From the NCBI RefSeq assembly GCF_004000905.1, contig NZ_BIMD01000005.1, forward strand, positions 62,001-126,000: 64,000 nucleotides of DNA, given 5' to 3'. Under the pieces are notes generated by a model that was not told where the DNA came from, did no database searches, and worked only from the letters and a program-made list of their open reading frames with translations. Position numbers and translations under genes: made by a program. How positions within the stretch are numbered: the first letter of the stretch is position 1; each line of letters starts with the position of its first letter. This DNA is from Paenibacillus humicus NBRC 102415 (GTDB lineage Bacteria; Bacillota; Bacilli; Paenibacillales; Paenibacillaceae). Positions 17,402 through 27,177 of the stretch are shown piece after piece.

Positions 17402-18101
17402 GCTGGCTTCACCCTTTCCGTAAATGCCCGGATCAGCTCCGGGTCCTTGACGCCGGCGGCTTCAACGCCGCTCGAGACGTCGATGCCGTCTGGCGAAAAT
17501 TGCTCGATCAAACTCGATACGTTGCCGGCATGAAGCCCTCCGGCGATGAAAAGCTTCTTCCCGACGCTGCGCGCTGCTGCCTGATAGGCCGGTATGAGGC
17601 TCCAATCAAATGTCTTGCCGGTGCCGCCGCCTGCCGTATCGAGCAGGAAAGCTTCCGCTCCCGCCTCCGCAAATTCCCCTAGCTTGCGGCTGATGCCGGC
17701 CGGAGTTCCGTCCGGATCCGCATGCAGAGCCTTCCAGACCGGAACGCCGAAGCCGGCGGCGATTCGGCACAGCTCCGGCTCTTCGTTCCCGTGCAGCTGC
17801 AGCGCCTGGAGCGGAGCATGCCTGAGCGCCGCTTCCAGCTCTTGCGGAGATGCATCCACGAATACGCCCACCGCTAGCGGCGAAGGGGAATCCCCGCGGG
17901 CCGGGCCGGCGCCCGCACGCAGCGCTGCAATCAATGCTCCCGCCTGCTCCGGCGATACCTGCCTGCGGCTGCGGGCGAAAATAAACCCCGCGTAATCCAC
18001 CGGAAGCCCGCCGATGAGACTTGCCGCCGCTTCGTCCCTGATGCCGCATAGTTTGAGCAGAGGAATCGCGTGCCGATGCCCTGTCGGTCGTTCAGCGCCC
18101 G

Positions 18102-18105
<4 letters not shown>
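17398..18105 (-). CDS. trpF: phosphoribosylanthranilate isomerase
   Basis: TrpF converts N-(5-phosphoribosyl)anthranilate to the carboxyphenylamino deoxyribulose phosphate. The 235-aa barrel has the catalytic cysteine in [10 protein letters not shown] (about residues 15-24) and the catalytic aspartate in [16 protein letters not shown] (about 150-165). The ATG at 18105 overlaps the trpC stop by four bases; the open frame extends 29 codons upstream inside trpC and is rejected. Confidence 0.95.
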
Positions 18106-18885
<780 letters not shown>

Positions 18886-18899
<14 letters not shown>

Positions 18900-19944
18900 G
18901 GCTGTATTCTCCCGTCTTGCGGATCAGCTGCTGCAGCTTCGCTGCGGCGGCTCCTCCGTCGATGATGCGGCGCGCAAGCTCCACGCCTTCCTCCAGCGAT
19001 TGTGCCTTGTCTCCGACATAGATGCAAGCCCCCGCGTTCAAAAGAACGATATCCCGGTATGCGCCTGTCTCCTCGCCATCGAAGATCGCGCGGATGATCT
19101 CCGCGTTGTCCGCCGGGCTGCCCCCGGATATCGCCTCCAGCGGCCAGCGGCGCAGCCCCAGCGATTCCGGCGTCAAATCGTAGGTCCGGATTGTTCCGTC
19201 CTCAGCCAATTCCGACACCTGAGTCGCGGCGGAGATGCTGATCTCATCCAGTCCGTCGTAGCTGGAGACGACCATCGCCCGCTTCAGGCCGAGTCCGCCG
19301 AGGACGCGGGCGACGGATTCCGTGCGGGAGCGGTCGTACAGCCCGAGCAGCTGGCGGTCGGCTCCTGCCGGGTTGGTGAGCGGTCCAAGCATGTTGAAGA
19401 TCGTGCGCACGCCGAGCTCGCGGCGCGGAACCGCCGCATGCCGCAGAGAGGGATGATAGAGCTGCGCGAACATGAAGCAGATGCCGATCTCCTCGAGGCA
19501 TTCGGCCGCCTGCACCGCCGTCAGGCTGATGTTGACTCCGAGCGCCTCCAGCACATCCGCGCTGCCGGCCTTGCCCGACATCGCGCGGTTGCCATGCTTG
19601 GCGACCCGTACTCCGGCAGCCGCCGCGATGATGGAAGAGGATGTGGAGATATTGAATTTATGGATGCCCGAGCCGCCTGTGCCGCAAGTATCGAGCAGGC
19701 CGTCGCGGGTCGTGCTGACACGGTCGGAGTAGCTGCGCATGACCTCGGCGAATCCGCTGATTTCGTCCACAGTCTCTCCTTTCATGCGGAGGGCGGTGAC
19801 GATGGCGCCGATCTGGGCGGAGGTCGCCTCTCCCTCCATGATGAGACGCATGACGCTTCCGGCTTCCTCGCGGCTCAAGCTGCCGCCGCCGATCAGGCGG
19901 CCAAGAGCTTCGGCGGCCGTCACTCCTTGCATGGCTTCCATCAT
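18886..19944 (-). CDS. trpD: anthranilate phosphoribosyltransferase
   Basis: TrpD transfers phosphoribose from PRPP to anthranilate. The 352-aa protein has the PRPP-binding LDTCGTGGSG (about residues 82-91), KFNISTSSS and KHGNRAMSGKAGSADVLEALG (shown here in part; about 112-132). The ATG at 19944 overlaps the trpE stop by four bases; 80 further codons of open frame lie inside trpE. No trpG (glutaminase) gene is present in the operon, as in B. subtilis, where pabA supplies it from elsewhere. Confidence 0.96.
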
Positions 19945-21515
19945 GTCCGCGCCTCCTTCATCGTATCGGCGTAATAGTCGCTGTTGACGAGCTGCAGCTC
20001 GGGAACGGTCTTCGCAGCCGGCGGAAAAGCCGCTTCGGCGATGCGGATCGCCTTGAGCATGCCCTTGGCCTTGTTCACCGTCTCCTCGTATTCCTTGACC
20101 GGCACCGAATCCCAGACGATTCCCGCTCCGGCCTGGACATAGGCTTTGCCGTTCTTGAAGATGATCGTCCGGATCGTAATGCATGTATCCATGCTTTTGC
20201 CGCTGAAGCCGAAGTAGCCGATCGCCCCGGCATAAGCTCCGCGCGCCTCGTTCTCGAGCTCGGCGATGATTTCCATCGCTCTCAGCTTGGGCGCTCCCGA
20301 GACCGTTCCGGCCGGCAGGCAGCTGATGAAGGCGTCGAAGAAATCACGGTCGCCGCGCATTTTGCCCGTCACGTTGGACACGATATGCATGACATGGGAA
20401 TACCGCTCGATCTGCATGAAGGAATCGCATTTTACCGTGCCGAACTCCGCCACGCGGCCGATGTCGTTGCGGCCGAGATCGACGAGCATCAAATGCTCCG
20501 CCCGCTCCTTGTCGTCGGCGAGCAGCTCCTCCTCGAGAGCGAGGTCCTCCTCGGCGGTTTTGCCCCGCGGCCTCGTGCCCGCGATCGGCCTCGTCTCCAC
20601 CTTACCCTCGGACACCTTCACCAGCGCTTCGGGGGATGTTCCGACGATGACCTCCTCATCCATTTTGAGATAATACATGTACGGAGAAGGATTCAGCGTG
20701 CGAAGCACCCGGTATACATGGAGCGGATCCACTTCCGTCTCGACATGGAACCGCTGGGACAGAACAACCTGGAAGATGTCTCCCGCGCGGATGTACTCTT
20801 TGGCCGTGTCCACGTTCGCGAGAAACTGCTCCTTCGTCACATTGGATCGGATATCGCCGAGATCGGGATCCTCCGGAAGAGCTCCGCCTGATGTAAGCGG
20901 AAGCGGCACCGGCTGCCGGATCCGGTCAAGCACGGTGTCGATCCTGCCCACCGCAGCGTTGTACATGCGCTCGATATCGCTGTCCGTGGCGGCTTCCGGA
21001 ATATGCACATTGCCGATGACTTGAATCTGCTGCTTGAAGTGGTCGAACACGATCATCGTATCGCAAAACATGAACTGAAGATCGTTCATTTGCAGGTCGT
21101 CCTGCCTGTGCCGCGGCAGATTCTCGTAGTAGTGGAGCAGATCGTACCCGAAAAACCCGACCGCCCCGCCTGTAAAGGAAGGAAGTCCCGCAAGCTCGGG
21201 GCTTCGATATGCCCTCAATCTTGCTTTAAGAGCTTCCAGCGGCTTGCCCTCAAGCTGGATGCGCTCACCGTTCGTTTCCATCATCATGGAGCCGTTCTTG
21301 CCGCTGATCATCATGAACGGGTCCATGCCGATAAAGGAATGCCGCGCCCACTTCGCTCCGCCTTCTACGCTTTCAAGCAGGAACGCGCGCTTCTCGCCGG
21401 CAAAATGCTGGAACAGCCGGATCGGCGTCTCCGTATCGGCCAGCAGCTGCCTTACGACCGGAATAAGGTTGTAGCGTCCTGCCATCGACTTGATCGTCTC
21501 AAGCTCTTGATTCAT
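19941..21515 (-). CDS. trpE: anthranilate synthase component I
   Basis: TrpE makes anthranilate from chorismate with ammonia from a TrpG/PabA partner. The 524-aa protein has an N-terminal regulatory segment with the tryptophan-binding LLES motif (about residues 46-49) and a chorismate-binding domain with GTSPEALVKV, ETRPIAGTRPRG, LVDLGRNDIGRV and SCLPAGTVSGAPK (about residues 290-430). It heads trpEDCFBA and is preceded by a long attenuator leader. Confidence 0.97.
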   Translation of the reverse strand: MNQELETIKSMAGRYNLIPVVRQLLADTETPIRLFQHFAGEKRAFLLESVEGGAKWARHSFIGMDPFMMISGKNGSMMMETNGERIQLEGKPLEALKARLRAYRSPELAGLPSFTGGAVGFFGYDLLHYYENLPRHRQDDLQMNDLQFMFCDTMIVFDHFKQQIQVIGNVHIPEAATDSDIERMYNAAVGRIDTVLDRIRQPVPLPLTSGGALPEDPDLGDIRSNVTKEQFLANVDTAKEYIRAGDIFQVVLSQRFHVETEVDPLHVYRVLRTLNPSPYMYYLKMDEEVIVGTSPEALVKVSEGKVETRPIAGTRPRGKTAEEDLALEEELLADDKERAEHLMLVDLGRNDIGRVAEFGTVKCDSFMQIERYSHVMHIVSNVTGKMRGDRDFFDAFISCLPAGTVSGAPKLRAMEIIAELENEARGAYAGAIGYFGFSGKSMDTCITIRTIIFKNGKAYVQAGAGIVWDSVPVKEYEETVNKAKGMLKAIRIAEAAFPPAAKTVPELQLVNSDYYADTMKEART

Positions 21516-21687
21516 CGCTTATCGTCTCCTTCTGGAAATCCAGGATGCAGAAAAGCAAAAAACGCTCCCGCAAGGCGCGGGAGCGTTCCAATAGATAAGA
21601 CAAAAAAGACGACGGCAGGCAAGGAATCATGCACGAACCCCATCTCCATGCGGAAAAGATCGGCGATCGCGAATGAAGCAGCCGCAT
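21499..21687 (-). CDS. possible trp leader ORF with Trp-Arg-Trp
   Basis: An ORF of 62 codons starts at an ATG (21687) with GGAGG eight bases upstream, inside the trp leader RNA. Codons 14-16 read Trp-Arg-Trp (21648-21640), rare residues in a short ORF at the head of a trp operon. The ORF runs through the intrinsic terminator and ends 17 bases inside trpE in another frame, so its translation could couple to trpE. Whether it is translated is not known; the remaining residues look unlike a stable protein. It would be a novel addition to TRAP control. Confidence 0.4.
   Translation of the reverse strand: MRLLHSRSPIFSAWRWGSCMIPCLPSSFLSYLLERSRALRERFLLFCILDFQKETISDESRA
21553..21587 (-). terminator. 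trp operon attenuator terminator
   Basis: A perfect 11-bp stem (21561-21571 with 21577-21587) with a five-base loop is followed on the minus strand by TTTTGCTTTT. It ends about 40 bases before the trpE ATG, so it terminates the leader rather than a gene. Confidence 0.9.
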
Positions 21688-21709
21688 CGGGCTGTCCTCC
21701 ATGCTTCAG

Positions 21710-21763
21710 CTCAAACTCAACTCGTCTAGTCTCATCTAAGGCTCCCCGCCACTCTCGGCCCTC
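21710..21763 (-). promoter_or_regulatory. TRAP-binding (G/U)AG triplet array
   Basis: On the minus strand about nine GAG or TAG triplets occur in 54 bases, mostly two or three bases apart: at 21761, 21754, 21742, 21736, 21731, 21726, 21721, 21716 and 21710 (first plus-strand base of each). This is the signature of an 11-mer TRAP site. A 7-bp hairpin (21796-21814) lies upstream, like the 5' stem-loop of the B. subtilis leader. The mtrB gene in this window supplies TRAP. Confidence 0.85.
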
Positions 21764-21828
21764 TTGCCGCCGGACATGTGCGAAGACTACCTTGGAAAGT
21801 CCCACTCGGACTTTGCTTAACTGCCTCA

Positions 21829-21858
21829 ACTATACAGGACGTTCCTTGCAGGCGTCAA
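21829..21858 (-). promoter_or_regulatory. sigma-A promoter of the trp operon
   Basis: On the minus strand TTGACG (21853-21858) and TATAGT (21829-21834) are 18 bases apart. The start would be near 21822, giving a leader of about 305 nt that contains the TRAP site, the leader ORF and the terminator. Confidence 0.75.
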
Positions 21859-21940
21859 GAAGAAAGGATTGGCCTGCAAGCGCCGAATGACCGAAAAACG
21901 GGCTGGAAAGCTTGTTCAAGCTCCCTCGGGCCGCGGCGGA

Positions 21941-22318
21941 CTAGGGAGCCGAAGTGCCGCTCAGATCCGGTCTCAGCGCCCTTGCGCCTTTCATGTACAC
22001 ATGGCGGATTTCCCGCTGCGTCCGGTCGGTGTTGACCATAAGCATCAAGCGGATGCAGCGCTCCAGGCTGCCCTTTACCGGAACCTCGACCGAACACATG
22101 AGAGGCACCAGCTCCCAGCCGTCCATTTCCCGGATCGCCTTCGCCGGGAATGCGGCGTCGAGATCGGCCGTTACCGTAATCATGACGCTGCATATGTCTT
22201 CCGGATCGATACCGTTGTCGGCTACGATCCCCTGGAGAACCTCCAGCGTCGCATCCAGAATGGGACGCTCCTCGTTGGAGTCCGCCGTTATCGCTCCCCG
22301 AATTCCCCTTACGCTCAT
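21941..22318 (-). CDS. aroH: chorismate mutase (AroH type)
   Basis: This 125-aa protein is a trimeric AroH-fold chorismate mutase that converts chorismate to prephenate. It begins VRGIRGAITADSN, with the active-site arginine in RGIRGA, and carries the family motif CIRLMLMVNTDRTQREIRHVY (about residues 85-105, shown in part by CIRLMLMVNT and IRHVYM). The ATG at 22318 overlaps the aroB stop by four bases; a second ATG two codons upstream is less well spaced. It is the last gene before the trp promoter. Confidence 0.95.
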   Translation of the reverse strand: MSVRGIRGAITADSNEERPILDATLEVLQGIVADNGIDPEDICSVMITVTADLDAAFPAKAIREMDGWELVPLMCSVEVPVKGSLERCIRLMLMVNTDRTQREIRHVYMKGARALRPDLSGTSAP

Positions 22319-23418
22319 GTCCATCTCTCCTCCCGCTTCAACCTCTCGACGATGGCTCTCACCATGCCAGCCTCGATGCCGTTTCGAATCTCGACCGTGC
22401 CGACGGCCGTCGGCACGATGAAGGTCATCCGGCCTTCGCCGAACTTCTTGTCATGCATCATCGCTTCCATGACGGCATCCGTATCGTAATGCTCCGGCAG
22501 GGCGACCGGAAGCCCTACCGATTCCAGCGCTCGCTTCGTCGTCTCGTAGACTTCCAGCGGCGCTCCAAGCTCGACGCCGAGCATGGCGGAGCCGATCATG
22601 CCGATCGAAATCGCTTCTCCGTGGCGCAGCTCGTCATAACCGGCGACCGCCTCCAGCGCATGTCCGATCGTATGCCCCAGATTGAGAATGGCCCTCAGGC
22701 CGTTCTCCCGCTCGTCCCGGGAGACGACTTCCGCCTTGACCGAGCAGCCCTTGTACAGGGCATGTCCGAGGACGTCAGGCTCCAGCGCCAGCAGCTGTCC
22801 TGCATGGCCGACGATCCATTCGACGAATCCGGCATCCCGAATCAGGCCGTGCTTGACGACTTCGGCCAGGCCGCTGCTCACCTCGCGCGGAGGCAGCGTA
22901 AGCAGCGTATCCAGATCGTACAGCACGAGCTCCGGCTGATGGAAAGCGCCGATGATGTTTTTGGCGAGCGGGTGATTGACCGCCACCTTGCCGCCGACGC
23001 TGCTGTCATGCGCCAGAATCGTCGTCGGCACTTGGACGAATCGGATGCCGCGCATATAGGATGCGGCGGCATAACCCGCCAGATCCCCGACAACGCCGCC
23101 GCCGAGCGCCACGATGGCGGACTTGCGGTCCAGGCCGGCTTCGAGGCAAGCCGTGATGACGTTCTGGAACATGTCCAGAGACTTCGACTTTTCCCCGGCT
23201 GGAACGATGAACCGCGCCGCGGCATAGCCCGAAGCTTCGAGCGCCGCAGCGAGCGGCTCCAGCCATCTGTCCGCGACATTCTCGTCGGTGACGATCAGCA
23301 GCGGAGACTTGCGGCTGATCGCCTTCTCCGCGAACAGCTCGCCGGCTCGCCGAATCAGCCCTTGGCCGATGCAGATGGGATACGATCTGTCCCCGAGATT
23401 GACCGTGAGCTCGCGCAT
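22315..23418 (-). CDS. aroB: 3-dehydroquinate synthase
   Basis: AroB makes 3-dehydroquinate from DAHP with NAD and a divalent metal, the second step of the shikimate pathway. The 367-aa protein shows ALGGGVVGDLAGYAAA (about residues 104-119), PTTILAHDSSVGGK (about 130-143) and the metal-binding histidines in NLGHTIGHALEA (about 247-258). It lies one base downstream of aroC and overlaps aroH by four bases. Confidence 0.97.
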   Translation of the reverse strand: MRELTVNLGDRSYPICIGQGLIRRAGELFAEKAISRKSPLLIVTDENVADRWLEPLAAALEASGYAAARFIVPAGEKSKSLDMFQNVITACLEAGLDRKSAIVALGGGVVGDLAGYAAASYMRGIRFVQVPTTILAHDSSVGGKVAVNHPLAKNIIGAFHQPELVLYDLDTLLTLPPREVSSGLAEVVKHGLIRDAGFVEWIVGHAGQLLALEPDVLGHALYKGCSVKAEVVSRDERENGLRAILNLGHTIGHALEAVAGYDELRHGEAISIGMIGSAMLGVELGAPLEVYETTKRALESVGLPVALPEHYDTDAVMEAMMHDKKFGEGRMTFIVPTAVGTVEIRNGIEAGMVRAIVERLKREERWT

Positions 23419-23419
23419 G

Positions 23420-24589
23420 CTAGTATTCCCCTACTTGCCTGAGGTAGGCGTCGTAGTTGGCGCGGATTTCCTCCATGGAATCGCCGCCGAACTTCTCGAG
23501 GAACGCCCGCGCCACTTCCCAGGCGACGACATGCTCCATGACGACGCTCGCCGCCGGAACCGCGCAGCTGTCGGAGCGCTCCACCTGGGCGGTGAACGGC
23601 TCTCTCGTGTCGATATCTACGCTTGCGAGCGGCTTGTAGAGAGTCGGGATCGGCTTCATGACGCCGCGCACGACGATCGGCTCTCCGGTCGTCATGCCGC
23701 CTTCAAAGCCGCCTGCGCGGTTGGAGGCGCGATGGTAGCCGCGTTCCTCGCTGTAGAGGATCGGATCATGCACCTGCGAGCCGCGCAGCACACCGGCCTC
23801 GAATCCGATGCCGATCTCGCAGCCCTTGAACGCGTTGATGCTGACGACGGCGCCTGCAATGCGCGAATCCAGCTTGCGGTCCCACTGCACATGCGAGCCG
23901 AGTCCGACAGGAGCTCCTTCGATGATGCACTCCACGACGCCTCCGATAGAGTCTCCTTCGGCCTTGATCTGATCGATGTAAGCCGTCATCCTGGCCTCCG
24001 TCGCCTTGTCGACGACCCGGACGGAAGATTGCTCCGTCAGCTCGCGAAGCTCGTCGGCGGACAGATCGTTCGGCGGCGCCTCGATCTCGCCGATCCGGAT
24101 GACCTGGCCGGCCACCTTGATGCCGAATGCCGCCAGCAGCTGGCGGGCGACGGCGCCGACCGCCACGCGGGCAGCCGTCTCGCGCGCGCTGGAGCGCTCC
24201 AGCACGTTGCGCAGGTCCTTCAGGTTGTATTTCAAGCCTCCGTTGAGATCCGCATGGCCCGGACGCGGACGGTGGACCCGGCGCTTGGCCTCGTCGCCGC
24301 CTTCGATCGGCTCGATGTTCATGACGGAAGTCCAATGCTTCCAGTCATTGTTCGCGACGACCAGCGCTACGGGGGCGCCGGTCGTGCGGCCATGACGTAC
24401 GCCTCCGACGATATCGGCCGTATCCTTCTCGATCTGCATCCGCCTGCCGCGGCCGTAACCGAGCTGCCTGCGGTGGAGCTGGAGGTTCAGCTCCTCGAAA
24501 TCAAGCTGGAGATTGCTCGGCAACCCTTCGATAATGGCCGTCAGCTGGGGGCCGTGTGTTTCTCCCGCTGTCAGGTAACGTAGACTCAA
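23420..24589 (-). CDS. aroC: chorismate synthase
   Basis: This enzyme converts EPSP to chorismate with reduced FMN. The 389-aa protein has GETHGPQL (about residues 8-15), [11 protein letters not shown] (about 44-54), the [11 protein letters not shown] segment (about 108-118) and [21 protein letters not shown]. subtilis calls it aroF. The start is a TTG preceded by GGGGGAG. It opens aroC-aroB-aroH, driven by the promoter at 24774. Confidence 0.97.
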   Translation of the reverse strand: MSLRYLTAGETHGPQLTAIIEGLPSNLQLDFEELNLQLHRRQLGYGRGRRMQIEKDTADIVGGVRHGRTTGAPVALVVANNDWKHWTSVMNIEPIEGGDEAKRRVHRPRPGHADLNGGLKYNLKDLRNVLERSSARETAARVAVGAVARQLLAAFGIKVAGQVIRIGEIEAPPNDLSADELRELTEQSSVRVVDKATEARMTAYIDQIKAEGDSIGGVVECIIEGAPVGLGSHVQWDRKLDSRIAGAVVSINAFKGCEIGIGFEAGVLRGSQVHDPILYSEERGYHRASNRAGGFEGGMTTGEPIVVRGVMKPIPTLYKPLASVDIDTREPFTAQVERSDSCAVPAASVVMEHVVAWEVARAFLEKFGGDSMEEIRANYDAYLRQVGEY

Positions 24590-24773
24590 GACTAACTCCC
24601 CCTCATCATGGTAAGCGCCGGCTTCGCCGGGCTCGCTTTAATACGACAACGCTTTTAAGAATGCAAGTGCCATACTGCGACAAGACGGACTGGGCGCAGC
24701 CGGAAGGAATGACCTGTCCGGGCAGCGCTCAGCCCTTTGCAATTCTTCGCCGTTCGTCCAAGTTTCTTTGCCC

Positions 24774-24802
24774 ATTATAGTATAGCCCATCCACTTTGAC
24801 AA
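24774..24802 (-). promoter_or_regulatory. sigma-A promoter of aroC-aroB-aroH
   Basis: On the minus strand TTGTCA (24797-24802) and TATAAT (24774-24779) are 17 bases apart, near consensus. The leader to aroC is about 175 bases and contains one GC-rich hairpin near 24620-24640 without a T-run; I found no gene or recognised riboswitch between 24590 and 24880. Confidence 0.8.
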
Positions 24803-24879
24803 GAAAGAGCAGAGCGGTGCCCGCCTCTATGAAACGGACGCCTGCGCTTGGATTGAGGCCGGGGCACGCCGCCTGGACG

Positions 24880-24907
24880 CAAAAAAAACCGGCTCCCGGG
24901 GAGCCGG
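24880..24907 (-). terminator. terminator after cheR
   Basis: An 8-bp GC-rich stem (24889-24896 with 24900-24907) is followed by eight T on the minus strand. Confidence 0.9.
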
Positions 24908-24912
24908 CGGAA

Positions 24913-25740
24913 TCAAGCGTAGCTGCGGCGGTAGAAAAACGTATCCGCCGATTCGAGGCCGTAGTCGCCGGGAGAAAAGATCTGCTCCGTGCTGCCCACG
25001 AACAGAATGCCTCCCGGCCTCAAGGCTTCGGCAAACCGGCGGTACAGCCCCGACTTGGCCTCCTCGGTAAAATAGATCATCACATTGCGGCAGATGATCA
25101 GATCGTACGGACCTCCAAAAGCATCATCGAGCAGATTATGCTGCCGGAAGGAAATCTTCTCGCGGATATCCTTGCGAATCGCATAGCTGTCTCTGTCTCC
25201 CGAGCCTTCGAAATAGCTGTCCAGCATCTTCTTCGGCACATCCTTGACGGAACGGGCCGGATAAGTGCCTTGGGCGGCCTTGGCAAGCACGGTCCGGTCC
25301 AGATCCGTCGCATCGATCTGGCTGCGGGACAGCGCGCCGGCTTCGTTGAGAAGTACGGCCAGCGTGTACGGCTCTTCTCCGGTGGAGCATGCGGCGCTCC
25401 AGCAGCGAAGCCTCGGCGATTCGGCGAGCAGCTCGGGAAGGAACCGGCTCGCCAGCACATCCCAGCGGCTCGGGTTGCGCCAGAACTCGCTTACGTTGAT
25501 GGTCATCCGGTCCAGGAATTCGTCCATCAAGGCGCCGCTGCCGGACAGTGCTTTCCAATAAGCCTCGAAAGTGGCGTAGCCATGCTTGTGGCGCAAAGTG
25601 GTCAGCCGTCTCCGCATTTGGGCTTCCTTGTACTGGGACAGGTCGATACGGGTCGATGAGCGGATCAGTCCGACAAAACGAAGGAAATCCTCATCCTCCG
25701 CCGTCGTCTGATCAGATCCAGCGGGCAATGGTCCGGTCAT
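24913..25740 (-). CDS. cheR: chemotaxis protein methyltransferase CheR
   Basis: CheR methylates glutamates of chemoreceptors using S-adenosylmethionine. The 275-aa protein has the N-terminal all-alpha CheR domain (about residues 20-75, with [14 protein letters not shown]) and the C-terminal methyltransferase domain with [15 protein letters not shown] (about 135-149) and [12 protein letters not shown] (about 216-227). It overlaps the ndk end by 29 bases with AGGAG ten bases before the ATG. B. subtilis has the same ndk-cheR-aroF order. Confidence 0.95.
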   Translation of the reverse strand: MTGPLPAGSDQTTAEDEDFLRFVGLIRSSTRIDLSQYKEAQMRRRLTTLRHKHGYATFEAYWKALSGSGALMDEFLDRMTINVSEFWRNPSRWDVLASRFLPELLAESPRLRCWSAACSTGEEPYTLAVLLNEAGALSRSQIDATDLDRTVLAKAAQGTYPARSVKDVPKKMLDSYFEGSGDRDSYAIRKDIREKISFRQHNLLDDAFGGPYDLIICRNVMIYFTEEAKSGLYRRFAEALRPGGILFVGSTEQIFSPGDYGLESADTFFYRRSYA

Positions 25741-26155
25741 AGTCGATAAGCTCCTCCGGGCTGAAGAACAGGCCGATTTCCCGCTTGGCGTTATCCGGGG
25801 AATCGGAACCGTGGATCAGGTTCAGGTTCGTATGTACGGCATAATCGGAGCGGATGGTGCCCGGCGCAGCCTCGGCAGCGTCCGTCTTGCCGATGAGGGC
25901 GCGGGTAAGGGCGATGACGTTGTCCCCTTCCCATACCATGGCGAAGACCGGTCCCGCGGTTATGAAAGCAAGCAGCGGCTCGTAAAAGGGCTTGCCCTTA
26001 TGCTCGTAGTAATGCTGCTCGGCGAGCTCCTTGCTCACGCGCATGAATTTCGCTCCGGCCAGCTGCAGTCCCTTTTTCTCGAATCGGGCGACGATTTCGC
26101 CGATCAGGCCCCGCTGCACTCCGTCGGGCTTGACCATCAAGAACGTTCTTTCCAT
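25712..26155 (-). CDS. ndk: nucleoside diphosphate kinase
   Basis: Ndk equalises NTP and dNTP pools by phosphotransfer through a histidine. The 147-aa protein matches the family length; it begins [16 protein letters not shown] and has the active-site histidine in [16 protein letters not shown] (about residues 114-129). The ATG at 26155 has GGAGGG upstream; 25 more open codons upstream are rejected. Confidence 0.97.
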   Translation of the reverse strand: MERTFLMVKPDGVQRGLIGEIVARFEKKGLQLAGAKFMRVSKELAEQHYYEHKGKPFYEPLLAFITAGPVFAMVWEGDNVIALTRALIGKTDAAEAAPGTIRSDYAVHTNLNLIHGSDSPDNAKREIGLFFSPEELIDYDRTIARWI

Positions 26156-26198
26156 GCGAATTCCCTCCTGATTGCAGTCGTATGCCGGCCAATTGCCG

Positions 26199-27173
26199 TT
26201 AATAGCTGCGTTTGTTGATGAAGCGGGCAATGTCGGTCAAGTTCTTTTTCGCCGGCAAGTCCGGAAGTCCTTCCAGAGCCTGCAAAGCTTTTGCCATAAA
26301 TCGCTCCGCCATCTGCTCCGCGATGCCTACGCCGACGCTCGAGCGCACGAGCTGGATGGCGCTTCGCGTATCCGAATGGCCTTCGTTCTCGCGGATGACG
26401 GCGATCTCGCGCAGCAGCGGCTCGCGCAGCCCAACCTCCTGCAGAGCCAGCAGCACCGGAAGCGTCATGTTGCCTTGACGGATATCCGAGCCGGGCGGCT
26501 TGCCGATCTGCTTCTCCGTGCCGAGCAGATCGAGAAGATCGTCCCGAATCTGGAACGTCATGCCGATGTTGTACCCGAACCGGTACAGCTGTCCGCTTGT
26601 CCGGCGGTCCGCGCCAGCGGCGACGGCGCCGAGCTGGCAGCTGATCGCGATGAGCAGAGCGGTCTTGCGGCGGATCCGCTTCAGATAGTTGCGGACCGTC
26701 TGCTCCGTGTTGAAGAAGTCGCGCACCTGCTCCATTTCACCAATGCACATCTCGACCATCGCCTTGGCCAGAATCTGATGCAGCTCCGGATTGGAGAACG
26801 AAGTGATCAGCTCCAGCGCCTTGGCGTAAATATAGTCCCCGGTGTACATGGCGATGCGGTTGTCCCACTTGGAGCCGACGGTCGGCTGGCCGCGGCGCGT
26901 CCTCGCATTGTCGATGACGTCGTCATGGACGAGGCTGGCGCTGTGAATCAGCTCGAGCGTGACGGCGACCCGCTGCAGCTCCTCCAGCCGGTAATCTCCG
27001 AACCGCCCGGCGAGCAGCACGAATACAGGACGGATCCGCTTGCCTCCAGCCTGGAGCAAGTGCAGAGAGGTTTCGCCGAGAAGGCTCGTGTCCTCCGCGA
27101 CGGCCTGTTCCAACTGCCGCTCGATTCCATTTAGGTCGCCCTTCATTTTGGCGTACAAATCAAGAAGTTTCAT
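26199..27173 (-). CDS. hepT: heptaprenyl diphosphate synthase component II
   Basis: HepT is the catalytic subunit that, with HepS, extends farnesyl diphosphate to the C35 side chain of menaquinone-7. The 324-aa protein has [12 protein letters not shown] (about residues 42-53), the first aspartate-rich motif [12 protein letters not shown] (about 81-92), and the second DDLLD (about 214-218). The ATG at 27173 follows AGGTGA. It lies four bases after mqnA, whereas B. subtilis has hepT directly after the ubiE/menG gene. Confidence 0.96.
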   Translation of the reverse strand: MKLLDLYAKMKGDLNGIERQLEQAVAEDTSLLGETSLHLLQAGGKRIRPVFVLLAGRFGDYRLEELQRVAVTLELIHSASLVHDDVIDNARTRRGQPTVGSKWDNRIAMYTGDYIYAKALELITSFSNPELHQILAKAMVEMCIGEMEQVRDFFNTEQTVRNYLKRIRRKTALLIAISCQLGAVAAGADRRTSGQLYRFGYNIGMTFQIRDDLLDLLGTEKQIGKPPGSDIRQGNMTLPVLLALQEVGLREPLLREIAVIRENEGHSDTRSAIQLVRSSVGVGIAEQMAERFMAKALQALEGLPDLPAKKNLTDIARFINKRSY

Positions 27174-27177
27174 GGAT

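Noticed and set aside
21515-21827. T-box riboswitch before trpE
   Set aside because: The conserved TGGNACCGCG core is absent; the GC-rich hairpin is a plain terminator, and the GAG/TAG array plus mtrB fits TRAP better.
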